NCBI GenBank assembly: GCA_947685225.1
Contig: CANTUV010000035.1
Location: forward strand, 317,501-381,500
Length of the DNA: 64,000 nt
From: Garcia nutans
Lineage: Eukaryota > Streptophyta > Magnoliopsida > Malpighiales > Euphorbiaceae
Direction: 5' to 3'
The position numbers were made by a program, and so were the translations under genes. Below, one piece after another: positions 50,225-60,773 of this stretch. The notes under the pieces are model-generated. The model saw only the letters and a program-made list of their open reading frames with translations, was not told the DNA's origin and did no database searches. Numbering within the stretch: the first letter of the stretch is position 1; each line of letters begins with the position of its first letter.

Positions 50225-53200
50225 ATGGCAGAATCGCCGCAAGATACTCAAACTCCGGCGGTGATCAACCTAGCCGGAGATGCTTCAAGTTCATCTTTGG
50301 TCCGATCAACAAGTGGTGTGAATCCAAATTCAGGGCCAGCACCGAATCTTCATCATCAAATCACAGTCAAATTGACGTCAGAGAACTTTCTGTTGTGGAA
50401 AACTCAGTTCTTGCCAATGGTTAGTGGCTGCGGGTTGCGGCATCATCTTAAAGGAACCAAACCGATTCCACAAGAAGTAAATTTGGATGGTAATATTAAT
50501 CCTGAATATGTGATGTGGAGCAATAGTGACCAGCTCGTTCTAAGTTGGATAGTAGTGCTGTCTTTGAAGGAGTTCTCGCTAAATTGGTCGGCATTACCAA
50601 GACAAGAGAGGCTTGGAAGAAGCTTGAAACTGTCTACTCTTCCGGGTCAAGGACAAGAATCCGTAAATATTTACACAATTACACAATCTTCATCGAGATA
50701 ATCAGACTATTGACACCTATGTGTCGAACGCAAAGCTAATTGCGGATAGATTGGGAGCTCTTCAACAACCGGTTCCTGATGATCAATTAATTGAATTTAT
50801 TTTGAATGGATTGGGGCCAAGTTATTCAAATTTTTTGAGAATTCAAGATTCTCGTAATGATTCACTTAGCTTTGATGATATTCACGGATTATTATTGACT
50901 GAAGAAAGGCGACTTAAGAGAGAAGAAACCATAACAGTAATTGCATCTTCTGCTCAATATACCCAATCTCAGTATCCCTCTCTTGGACGAGGGCGTGGCC
51001 ATGGAGGAAGAGGCCGAGGAAGTGGGTGGTTTAATTCCTATGGTAATACTATGGCTGGATGTGGAAATTCAATGAATAATTTTGGAAGTTATGCATTGAA
51101 TGGTCAAGGATTTAATTCGGTTCAAGACTACAACTCAGGAGTAAATTCGGCCAATCAGAGTTATGGGTCTTCTGGGATTACTTGTTACAATTGTAATGGA
51201 CAAGGACATCTGGCTCGTGTTTGTCCTTCTCTAAAGACTGGAAGCACGCAGAGATTTAACAATCGCCCAACAAACAACATGGCTGTCAACAATAATCACC
51301 CACAACAACAACCATGGCTTATGGATAGTGGTTCTACACATCATATGACTGCTGATTTGGAAAACCTTGCCATTCACTCAGAATATCATGGACCAGAAGA
51401 AGTGACGTTAGGTAATGGTTCTAAACTTAATATTACTCATGTTGGCAATTTAAGTCTTTTTGGATCTAATTGTAAGTTCAAGCTTGACAATATTTTATGT
51501 GTTCCTGATGCTTTGCAGAATTTGCTCTCAGTTAATTCCTTTTGTGAATCTAATTTGGTTTCTATTGAATTCTTTCCTGACCATTTTATTGTGAAGGATT
51601 TGAAAACAAGGGCGGTATTGCACCAAGGCCAGAGTAAAGGAGGGGTCTATCCATTCTTTGGAGCCGAATTCTCCCCAACTAATTTTGTTCAAGCTAATGC
51701 GGCTACTTTGGATGTTTGGCATGCTCGTTTGGGTCATGCAAATTTACCTACAGTTAGGAAAAGTATTGAGTCCAGTTTAATTTCAAAGTCTGTCAGTTCT
51801 AGTCAATTATGTCATGCTTGTTTTGTTTCAAAGAGTCATAAATTACCTTTTCCATCTTCAAATTTTGTTGCAAAAGGACCATTGGATTTAATTTGTTCAG
51901 ATTTATGGGGACCTTCTCCAGAGATTTCTAATGATAATTGTCATTATTATGTGCTATTTTTTGATCATTATAGCAAATATACATGGATTTACTTTATTCA
52001 GCATAAATCTGATGTTTTAGAAATATTCAAGCAATTTCGCACACTAGTTGAGAAGCACTTTGGACGTCCTATCAAAGCTTTTCAAGCAGATTGGGGTGGT
52101 GAATTTCAAGCATTAACAGGTTATTAGCGTGATAATGGCATTGCTCAAAGAATTTCTTGTCCTCATACACCTAAATAGAATGGATGTGCAGAAAGGAAAC
52201 ATCGACATGTTGCGGAAACAGGAAGAGCATTATTACAACATGCTTCAGTACCTTTAAAATTCTGAACTAATGCTTTTGAAACTGCAGTATATGCCATTAA
52301 CCGTTTACCCACTCCTAATTTACAGCATAAGACTCCCTTTGAGATATTATTTGGTGAAAACCCAAATTACAAGGCCATGAGAGTGTTTGGTTGTTTATGT
52401 TATCCTTGGTTGTGACCGTATAGCTTGAATAAACTTTCTCCAAGATCCAAAACATGTGTATTTTTAGGTTATAGTAAAACACATAAAGGTTATAAGTGTT
52501 ATGATCCAAGTACTTCTAAATTCTTTATCTCACGTCATGTTCTTTTTGATGAACAGGTTTTCCCATTTAGCAGTCAAAGCAAACAAGAAACCACTATCCA
52601 TATTCAGCCATCGTCAACTCCAGTCTTCACATTACCAACAGTCACATCACCGATACCATCAATTTCCCAAACGAAAATTCAACAGCAACCATAACTTTAA
52701 TCTTCACTGACGGAAATCGATCGGTCCATGGATTCACCAATGATTCCAGTCCTAACGGCTGAGGTTCAGCCGCAAACACCAACAAGTAATGACCAAGCAT
52801 TAATGGTCATCGAAAATCAAGAAGTGCCCAGTTCGATTCAATCTAGTTCTGGTTTACATCAAGCCAACTAACAAGCAAGGCCTACTCGAATGGTGACACG
52901 AGCTCAAACTGGAAAGTTAAAGCCCAGAATACTAATGAATTTAGCAGCTCAAGTTGATGTTGATTTAACACCAACAACGTATTCTCAAGCGTTTAAACAG
53001 GAAAAGTGGCGGAAAGCAATGTTTGAAGAATATAATGCTTTGATTGCAAATGGCACGTGGCAATTGGTTCCAACACATTCAAGTCAAAATGTCATTGGAA
53101 ACAAATGGGTTTTTAGAACCAAATTGAAATCAGATGGTACAATTGAAAGGTACAAGGCTCGTTTGGTAGCAAAGGGATTTCATCAACGACCGGGAATTGA

Positions 53201-54083
53201 TTATAGTGAAACATTCAGTCCGGTAGTAAAACCAGCAATGGTACGCCTACTTCTCTCTCTTGCAACGGTTAATGATTAGCCAATTAAACAGATTGATATC
53301 TCTAATGCCTTTCTACATGGCAATCTTGAAGAAGAGGTGTATATGAGTCAACCACAAGGCTTTGTTGATTCTACAAAACCCGATCATGTTTGTTTGTTGA
53401 GGAAGTCTTTATATGGGTTAAAACAATCTCCAAGGATGTGGAACAAATGCTTGAGCGATGCACTAGGAACTTTCGGCTTTAAGTACTCCAAAACGGATTC
53501 ATCTCTGTTCTATTATGTTTCTGGGAAGCATCAAATTTATTGTCTTGTGTATGTTGATTATATTCTGCTACTGGGGAGTGATCAAAATCTAATTTCAGAA
53601 GTAATTTCATTTCTAGAAGAGAGGTTTGCCATCAAAAATTTAGGAGAGCTAGCTTATTTTCTCGGCATAGAAGTAGAAAGAAGTAAGAAAGGAATTCAGT
53701 TAACCCAGAAGAAGTATATACGAGATATACTTGTGCAGACTAGAATGGAAGAATGTAGCATCTTAGGTACACCATCAAATCTGAAAGTGCAATTATCGGC
53801 AACAAGTGGGTCTTCTTTCCATGATCAAACTCTGTACAGAAGTGTGGTAGGAGCTCTTCAATATTTAATATTTACAAGACCTGATATTGCTCATTCTGTC
53901 AATAAGGTATCCCAGTTCATGCATTGCCCAATAGAAGAGCATTGGAAAGCAGTAAAACGCATCCTGCGTTATGTGAAGTCAACAAAAACACATGGTCTTT
54001 TTTTGCCGAGAGGTGGAACACACTCTCTCACCGCCTTCTGTGATGCTGATTTGGGTAATTTTGTGGATGATCGGAAGTCAACA
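50225..54083 (+). pseudogene. Copia gag-pol relic, part 1 (Gag to start of RNase H)
   Basis: It starts MAESPQDTQTPAV. Gag shows LTSENFLLWKTQFLP and a CCHC knuckle CYNCNGQGHLARVCP near 51184-51228. Two frameshifts lie near 50555 and 50690. The protease motif LMDSGSTHHMT is intact near 51319. The pre-integrase segment has VWHARLGHANLPTV. Integrase acidic residues are seen in SDLWGPS, ADWGGEF and AERKHRH, with TAG at about 52126 between the last two. Reverse transcriptase (52980-53700) has IDISNAFLHGNLEEEVYM and YGLKQSPRMW, but the YVDD box reads YVDY, losing an essential Asp. Further stops lie near 52177, 52263, 52413, 52692, 52869 and 53277; most fit C to T or G to A changes. Confidence 0.92.
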
Positions 54084-54656
54084 TGTAATATCCCAAGGTA
54101 CACCCTAAAAGTTTTGAAATAATTATTATGCTATTTAGATTTAAGGAGTATGTTTAATAGAAGGAGAAGAGAAGTGAAGGTATATATAACATATATAAGT
54201 TAAACTAATGAAAGTCAAAAGAAGATAAATGAATTAATTTAATACCCGATTTTGGTGTACATTGGAATGGTAGTTGTGAGAAGATATGTTGGTAAAATAT
54301 GTAAGGAAAATATTATAAGAAATAGGTGTATATGAGGGATGATATATATTTATGTGGTATTTGAAAAATATGGAAAATATAAAGGAAATATAAAAGAGAT
54401 ATACATATACCAACATATATATTACATATACATAATGTATAAAGTGGTGTAGGAAAAGTAAGTTTATATAATTAATTAATTAATTAATAATAATAATAAA
54501 AGAAAAAGAAGAAAGAAAAGTCAAAGGGAGAAAAGTGTGTGGTGGAGGTTTTTAGAAATAATTTATTTTATTATAATTATTATTATATATATATATATAT
54601 GATAAACATGAAAAGAAGAAGGGAAAAATATATTTTTCTTCTTCTTCTTCTTCTTA

Positions 54657-54659
<3 letters not shown>

Positions 54660-54733
<74 letters not shown>
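54660..54733. repeat. (GA)n microsatellite, 37 units
   Basis: 74 bases of uninterrupted GA within the inserted LTR. The Arg-Glu repeat frame across it is an artefact of the repeat. Confidence 0.97.
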
Positions 54734-54735
<2 letters not shown>

Positions 54736-55983
54736 TGATTTTACTTATATACACATCAAATTCATAGGGATTTTGAGAGAATTAAAGATGGATGTTGAAG
54801 ATTTGGCATAATATTCAAGTAAGTTTTCTTTTGATTTCTCTTGTTCTATTTGGAATTTTGTTTGAGTTTGATGGAGTGTTGTTGATGGTTGGAGTGTGTT
54901 TGTGTATGGTGTGTGTAAAAGTGTTGAAATGGAACTAAAGATAAGAAGTTAGGTTGGTGTTGGTGATGGAAGAGTAAGAGTTGTGTTTAGTGAAATTTTT
55001 CTGTTTTACAATTAGTAAATGCTGTGACTTGTATGATTTTTAATTAAATATAGAAAAATTTTCTTGAAGTTAATTTTTGATATGTTGTGCCTCTATGAGT
55101 CTAGAATGACTGAAAAATATGTTGATTCGATTTTGGAATGGTTATGATTTTGGAAAGATTATTTTTATTAGACCTGTTCCAGCAGGTACCTTAACTGAGA
55201 CAGCCATTTTCGGGATTTTTAATAAAATGTAGAAAAATCATATCCAATTGAATTTTGGCTATGTTGTTGCTTAGTGAGTCTAGTATTTGAGAAAAATAAT
55301 TTGGAACCACGTTGATTGAATTTAATTTATGGAATTCACAAAGTTCAGAGCTGCTGCTAGGATGCAGGGCAATTGGAGCAGTCTAGTTGGGTGAACTATT
55401 TGACCAAGCTTTTGTGTTCATTTTGATCTGAAATTTTAAAGGAATGATTTTAAGATGTAAAACTAAATTCTGTAAAAATTTTAGAGTTTTTTGTCAAGTA
55501 GATTATTTTATACAATTTTTCAAAATAAGGATTAAGTTGAGTCCAAAACCAGAATTTTACTATTCATATGGTCATTTTGCTAATATTCCTTTTGGATTAG
55601 GTTGTGAAGAGGTTGAATTGCCCTAATCTAAGTATTGAGGATTCTTGGAAGAGTAAGTGTATAGATTGGTATGAGTTGGTTTTAAGGTAAGTACAAACTA
55701 CATTATTGCATAAATGCATATGACTTTGAGACTTGATACACATTTGGTTGTAAATGTGTTAGGAAATGTAATGCATTGTTGATGTATATTAATATTAGGA
55801 AATGTAATGCATTGTTGATGTATATTAATAATGTTATGTTTGGTATAATATGAATGTTGTGATGAGTATGTAAAATGTGTGTTAATGCAAATGAAATATA
55901 TAGTTGAGGCATGGTTGTCTAATTAATTATGAGAAATGAAATGAAAAGAGATTGATAAAGAGATAAATGAAATGATTGTGTGC

Positions 55984-56272
55984 CTAATGTATTAATTCAA
56001 TTTTCAGAGTTCTGTTTTTGGTGGCATGCCTATGAATCACTGGATAGGTGAAATGACTGGGTCGTAAGCCGATTCCAGTTGAAAAATGTGAAATGTGATG
56101 TTTTTGGGGTGAAATGACCGGGTCGTAAACCTCAAAAACAAATTATTGAAACTAGATTGAGTGAAATGACTGGGTCGTAAACTCAAATCTAGTTGAATAT
56201 CCAGGGATAAATGTATTGATGATTATGATTATAGACCAAAACAGTAACTCTGAACTTTGAATAGCATATTAG
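55984..56272 (+). other. Conserved inverted repeat around variable loop, solo LTR 2
   Basis: Left arm 55984-56011 and right arm 56246-56272 pair at about 21 of 27 positions with one offset base. The loop holds three copies of GTGAAATGACYGGGTCGTAA, unrelated to the loop repeats of the other LTRs. Confidence 0.65.
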
Positions 56273-57501
56273 TGTCTTTTGGGCCCATGCTTGTCTTTGT
56301 TTAAATGTGATTCATGAAATGTGAAATGAATGAATAATGAGACCAATGATTATTTTTGTTTAAATGTGAATTATGGAATAAGATGTAATGTTAGGAGATA
56401 TATGATGATAATTATGAAATGAGATGATTACAATGTATAAGTAAATTATTGAAGGTGAATGTGGATTGAAAAATTATGTTGAATGATGAGATCTGAAGGT
56501 ACTACATGAAAATACAATATGATGTATAATATGGATGTGGTTGTGGACATTGTGAGTATTATTTTATGAATTTTTTTTATAAGTCATGGAATTGTGGGTT
56601 GTATTAATGAAATACGTGCATATGTATATAATTATGAGATTAGTAGAAATATATATAAGGTGTAATTGAAATGGGAAAATATGATAAGAAAATAATAATA
56701 TATGAAGTTAACATATAAGTATGATTGTCTGTTATGTATATTTATAATATTTATTTGTACTACTAAGCTTTCGGGCTTAGCGCGGTTGTATAAATGGCGC
56801 AGGTGAGTAGGTGGTTGATCTGGAAGTCAAAATGTTATGCCACGAGAAGGGTAAGAGTATTTCGAGACCAACTAGAAGGTGATGCATATATGTATAATTT
56901 CGTTATGTTGTATTTTCTGACAAGAATGTATTCATAAGTATAAAAGAAATTTTGGTAAAGACAAGATTATCATATATATGTAAGATTATTGAAAGTATAA
57001 TGATTTTGTAAATGTTCTATATTTAAATTAATGTAATATTATTTGAACTCAGATATAGGTTTTTAAACTGTAACAAAAAGTGACATTCTTATACTTTATA
57101 TACGTACTATATGTATACCCGGTATATGTATAGTACTTATATAGAGTATGAGGGTGTTACAGTTATACTGTACGTTAGTAGTATGTGATAATAATAAACC
57201 TCTACTTATTTTGTATTAGAAGTGTGAACTCTTCTTGCAGGTTTGTAGTTGAGGGTATAAGGTGGATTCATTGGGAGTGTATTGAAACTGATTGCATTGG
57301 TTTGTGTAAAAATATTTTTAAAAATCAGAAAAAAATCAGTTTTGTCGACACTTGGGATCCAATTTCTAGGCGAACCTCTGGCAAAATTTCTGTAAAACCG
57401 GAATTAAAATTCGAATTAAGTAAAATTGGTAACAACATTAGGATAGTGTGGCGCCTCTACTCGGCTTACACATGTAGGCTGGGAAGGGGTGTTACACAAC
57501 A

Positions 57502-57921
57502 ACTGGATTTGCAATTTATTATGGCAGCTCGTTAATCTCATGGTCCTCCAGGAAACAAAGAACAGTTTCACGGTCCTTTACAGAGGCCGAATATCGAGCT
57601 ATAGCTTCAGCTACTTCGGAGCTCATTTGGCTATAATCCTTGTTGAAAGAAATTGGGTGTTCGTTGCATGAGTCTCCGGTTCTTTGGTGTGATAATCTTA
57701 GTGCAACCTATCTTACATCTAATCCAATTTTTCATTCAAGAACTAAACATATGGAGATTGATTTTCATTTTGTTCGAGATCTAGTGCGCCAAAAGCAATT
57801 GTTTGTGAGATATATTACTACCGAAGAACAAGTAGCTGATATTGTTACTAAACCGTTGGCAAAAGCACGTTTCAGTCTTCTTCGTGGCAAGTTGTTCGTT
57901 CGTCCCTCCGATACAACTTGA
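57502..57921 (+). pseudogene. Copia RNase H relic, part 2
   Basis: It continues with TGFAIYYGSSLISWSSRKQR, then EAEYRAIASATSELIWL, a TAA stop near 57635, SPVLWCDNLSATYLTSNPIF, HMEIDFHFVRDLV and ADIVTKPLAKARF. The last reading ends PSDTT and TGA just before the polypurine tract. These are the usual C-terminal RNase H blocks of plant copia polyproteins. Confidence 0.92.
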
Positions 57922-57928
57922 GGGGGAA
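57919..57928 (+). other. Polypurine tract of the copia element
   Basis: TGAGGGGGAA directly before the 3' LTR. Confidence 0.85.
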
Positions 57929-58068
57929 TGATGATAATTAGACTTTGTATCTAATTAGGATATTGTATTCCTATAGGGATAAGGATTACTTGGTAGCTAA
58001 GTCTTGTAATTTGTATAAATACTTTCTATTATATTAATAAGATGTATTCTGGGTTGCTAATATTTTCA
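57929..58068 (+). repeat. 3' LTR of the copia element
   Basis: 140 bp, same sequence as the 5' LTR by eye. Followed by the AATCT duplication. Confidence 0.93.
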
Positions 58069-58086
58069 AATCTCCTCCTCATCCTG

Positions 58087-58134
<48 letters not shown>
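58087..58134. repeat. (TA)n microsatellite
   Basis: About 23 TA units just after the copia element. Confidence 0.93.
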
Positions 58135-58136
<2 letters not shown>

Positions 58137-58137
<1 letters not shown>

Positions 58138-58389
58138 CGCATGGGTAGCAGGATTTGTTATGAATATTAGAAAGTGTTTCACTGCCAAGGAGGAAGAATT
58201 TAATAAGGCTTGATCCTAGCGGGGAATAAAAGAATCTGAAAATTAGAAATGGAAGCAGATAGCAAAAGTGTGGTGAACCTGATTTGTGGGAGGAAAGTTC
58301 CACATAACGCAAATGCTGCTTTGTTGGTAGGTAATCATAATCTACTGAAATTGAATTGGCAAATTTCTGTTATCCAAACGTACAATTGA
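58137..58389 (+). pseudogene. RNase H-like (RVT_3 type) fragment of a non-LTR retroelement or related gene
   Basis: Two readings joined by a break give AWVAGFVMNIRKCFTAKEEE, ending at TGA near 58215, and then KLEMEADSKSVVNLICGRKV with PHNANAALLVGNHNLLKLNW, ending at TGA near 58387. The pattern G-F-x(8)-A-K-x-x-E followed by x-E-x-D-S-K-x-V matches the plant RNase H-like domain often found at the end of LINE polyproteins. The piece between the two readings is missing, and the sequence decays after 58390. It is a fragment only. Confidence 0.7.
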
Positions 58390-58659
58390 AGAAGCTAACT
58401 TTGCAACAGACTAGATGATTTCTCCTACTTTATTCTTTCCTGTCGAACTTATATCTTAAAAGAATCCTCTAATGGTAACAAAAACTGGCTTCTGCATGAT
58501 TTGATTAGAGTCTCCTACAGTCGGGCTATTAATGTAATGTTCGAGGCTTTACCTCAACTTGTATTAAGACAGTTTTTAAATATGCATATATAGCTAATAC
58601 ATAATAGTTTTATTCATATTCATAAGCTAAGACATTGAAGTTTTACAGCTACTTCAAGT

Positions 58660-59505
58660 TCATATTCGATTCAAATGTTGTTGAAACAGAGAATTAAACA
58701 CATTCATTTTAGTCCTAGTAAGTGCCAACCCAACCTCCACCCCACCTCTACCATCACCACATTCTGAAAGAGATACAACACTCGAATCATCATTATGAAC
58801 CAGCTCAGTCTTTTTGGGTCTTCCCCAACCAAAATCTGTGTCATGCACTCGTAATTTAGGTGATCCAGCAATTGTAATTAAGTTACCTTGTTCTGATACT
58901 TCTTTCCATTTTGACATCCATTTCTATGCTTCTTTCAGAGCTCCATTCTCGAGTTCCTTCACTTCCTTTGCAATAGCTTTTGCAGCTATTTCAATCCCAT
59001 TTTCTCCTAACAGTTCACTTCTTTTAACTGGCGCATAAAAGCTAACCGACAATTCCCAAAATATGTGATGTGTAGCTTATCTTTTAGACAGTGTCGACAA
59101 TCGGCCACAACAAACAATAAGGCTTATCATTGTTAACCAAATCACTATCCTTTTCTTCTTCTTGCGACTTTATCAAACTTACCCATATGAAAGCACATAT
59201 TACCACAAAATTTGATGCTTTTAATTGCCCGACGCCATTTGCAATCCTATCTTTAAGCTTTTGAATGTGGGTTTGATAAATAATGAAAGTAGCTTTAACC
59301 TTGTCAGCCAGTAATTCATGCACTGGAGACCCCATATCATAATCCCAAGAACCATTATCTCCTTTAGAAAAATGGACTCAAGATTTGATGGATCTTTAAT
59401 GGCTTCCCTACCATGACATGGCAGTAACGATTTGTCAAGGCAATTTAGATCTCCTTTTGATTTAAAAATTAAATTTAAATAACTTTTGTGAGCCCACAAA
59501 AATAA
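58660..59505 (-). pseudogene. BAHD acyltransferase pseudogene, copy 3 (C-terminal part)
   Basis: Homology starts near 59505 around WAHKSYLN, just after where the HxxxD motif should be, so the N-terminal half and catalytic motif are gone. Seen blocks are KSKGDLNCLDKSLLPCHGRE, LADKVKATFIIYQTHIQKLK and FVVICAFIWVSLIKSQ, and then, after frameshifts near 59330, 59090 and 59010, GNLITIAGSPKLRVHDTDFG with an intact DFGWG, ending FNSLFQQHLNRI at 58660. A TAG also breaks the KEA-KW segment near 58926. The truncation point lies beside a hAT terminal sequence. It is on the same strand as copies 1 and 2, about 28 kb away, with the large transposons in between. Confidence 0.86.
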
Positions 59506-59514
59506 CTTTCATAT

Positions 59515-59570
59515 ATGACCCAAAGAGGTACTAGTTCGGTGGGGGCTGGCCCCTCTTTCAGTCCGCCCCT
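59515..59570 (-). mobile_element. Isolated hAT-type terminal sequence
   Basis: On the minus strand it reads CAGGGGCGGACTGAAAGAGG, then GGCCAGCCCCCACC. The CAGGGGCGGA start is the same as the left end of the hAT element at 45521. No partner end or target duplication was found, so this is a truncated remnant. It abuts the broken end of BAHD copy 3. Confidence 0.5.
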
Positions 59571-60352
59571 GGGAATCAACCATATTTTTGACATAGAAAA
59601 TATAGACAATAAGCGCTGAAGATTGTGGCCTAAGTAATGTTGGTTTGGTCTGCACTAATTTCATGGCTTAATTTCATCAATAGTCTTTAAATTTATAGTA
59701 CTATGACAATATAATCTTCAAATTTCAAATCATTCCAATAAAATTTATGGACTTGTATTTTTTTTCATTAAAGTTTTAAAAATTATTTTCTGGTAAGGGA
59801 TTGTATATATGGACTCCACGTAAAATATATGTATTTAATTTAAAATAAACAATTATATATCATTTTTTCTATAAAATTTAGAAAATACATATCATTTTTT
59901 CTATAAAGTTTGGGAAATATATATCATTTTTTCTATAAAGTGTAGGAAATATTTATAAAATTAAATTTTGGTAAAAATAAAATTATGTAATTAAGCCTTT
60001 AATATAATTTCATAGAATTTTTAAATATTTATAAATTAATTTAAATATAACAAATATTTAAATAAAATTTTAATGTAATTCCAAGAAATAAGTAAAAATA
60101 AAATATTAAAATACTGGTAAACATATAAAAATTGGATACATTAATATTATTTAATATAATATTAAATAATTTAAGTTATATTAATAAATAATAATAGAAG
60201 AATTAAATTCATTATTTAACTATTTAATTAAATTTAGTTGAATATTTAATAATTTATTTAAATATTTGACTATTTAATTAAAATTTTAATTATTGAATTA
60301 AATTTTTAGGACAATTGACTACCAAAGAGCACTGTTAGGACTGTACTGTGGA

Positions 60353-60383
<31 letters not shown>

Positions 60384-60773
60384 GTATGTATGTATATATA
60401 TGTAAGTATGTATATTTTGAACAATGGAAAGAAGAATTGAATATGTTTATCATATATACACCTAGTATGTGAATTTAAAAATTGAGTAATTTTTTTATCT
60501 ATTTGGAGGGAGAAGCCTTGCGTTACTATGTAGATGTTTTCATTAGGTCACAAACAATCTAAATAAGCAGTTCTAGGAAGGTAGCAGAGTCAACTGATTG
60601 AAAGAGAAGTCTCAGATTGCTATGCCCCTTAGGCGAGTTCATTCAACGAGGGGAGAGAGCAAATGCACTATGTTCCGGTTCACTGATAAGGAAGATAGAG
60701 TTGGGGTGGGTCTACGATGTGATACTCGAGTATAACCCGGGGATGGATATACATGCTAACTTCTAGGAAATGC
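59571..60773. other. Spacer with short tandem repeats and a GC-richer patch
   Basis: No gene was recognised. It holds a three-copy 32-bp repeat at about 59857-59955 (ATATCATTTTTTCTATAAAG unit; CATTTTTTCT starts at 59861, 59893 and 59925) and a (TA)n/(TATG)n run at about 60350-60410. A GC-richer stretch at 60500-60770 differs in composition from its surroundings and is of unknown origin. Confidence 0.5.

Larger units (their letters stand above)
54084..57496 (+). mobile_element. Solo-LTR insertion in copia RNase H, target duplication CAACA, with a doubled 3' end
   Basis: It is flanked by CAACA at 54079-54083 and 57497-57501. Removing it with one copy restores the RNase H reading DDRKSTTG. It starts TGTAATATCCC. 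A first LTR-like end GGGTGTTACA occurs at 57152-57161, aligning with the end of solo LTR 1, but 335 more bases follow before a second end GGGGTGTTACA at 57496, which is the one beside the duplication. The first 3.08 kb is a relative of solo LTR 1, with GGTAAGTACAAACTA at about 55686 and the hairpin CTAAGC-TTTCGG-GCTTAG at 56763-56780. The last part looks like the tail of another LTR family. No primer site or coding region lies inside. Confidence 0.85.
50032..58068 (+). mobile_element. Ty1/copia LTR retrotransposon with two matching LTRs, split by a solo LTR
   Basis: LTRs of 140 bp at 50032-50171 and 57929-58068 read the same base for base by eye. They start TGATGATAATTAG and end AATATTTTCA. 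A perfect 5-bp duplication AATCT lies at 50027-50031 and 58069-58073. The inside order is primer site, Gag, protease, integrase, reverse transcriptase, RNase H and polypurine tract, which is Ty1/copia order. RNase H is split by an insertion at 54084-57496. Several stops and a changed reverse-transcriptase active site show that the copy cannot move by itself. Confidence 0.95.

Noticed and set aside
54539..54811. Open frame with a long Arg-Glu repeat
   Set aside because: It is the translation of the (GA)n microsatellite inside an LTR; both strands give such frames (RE or LS repeats).
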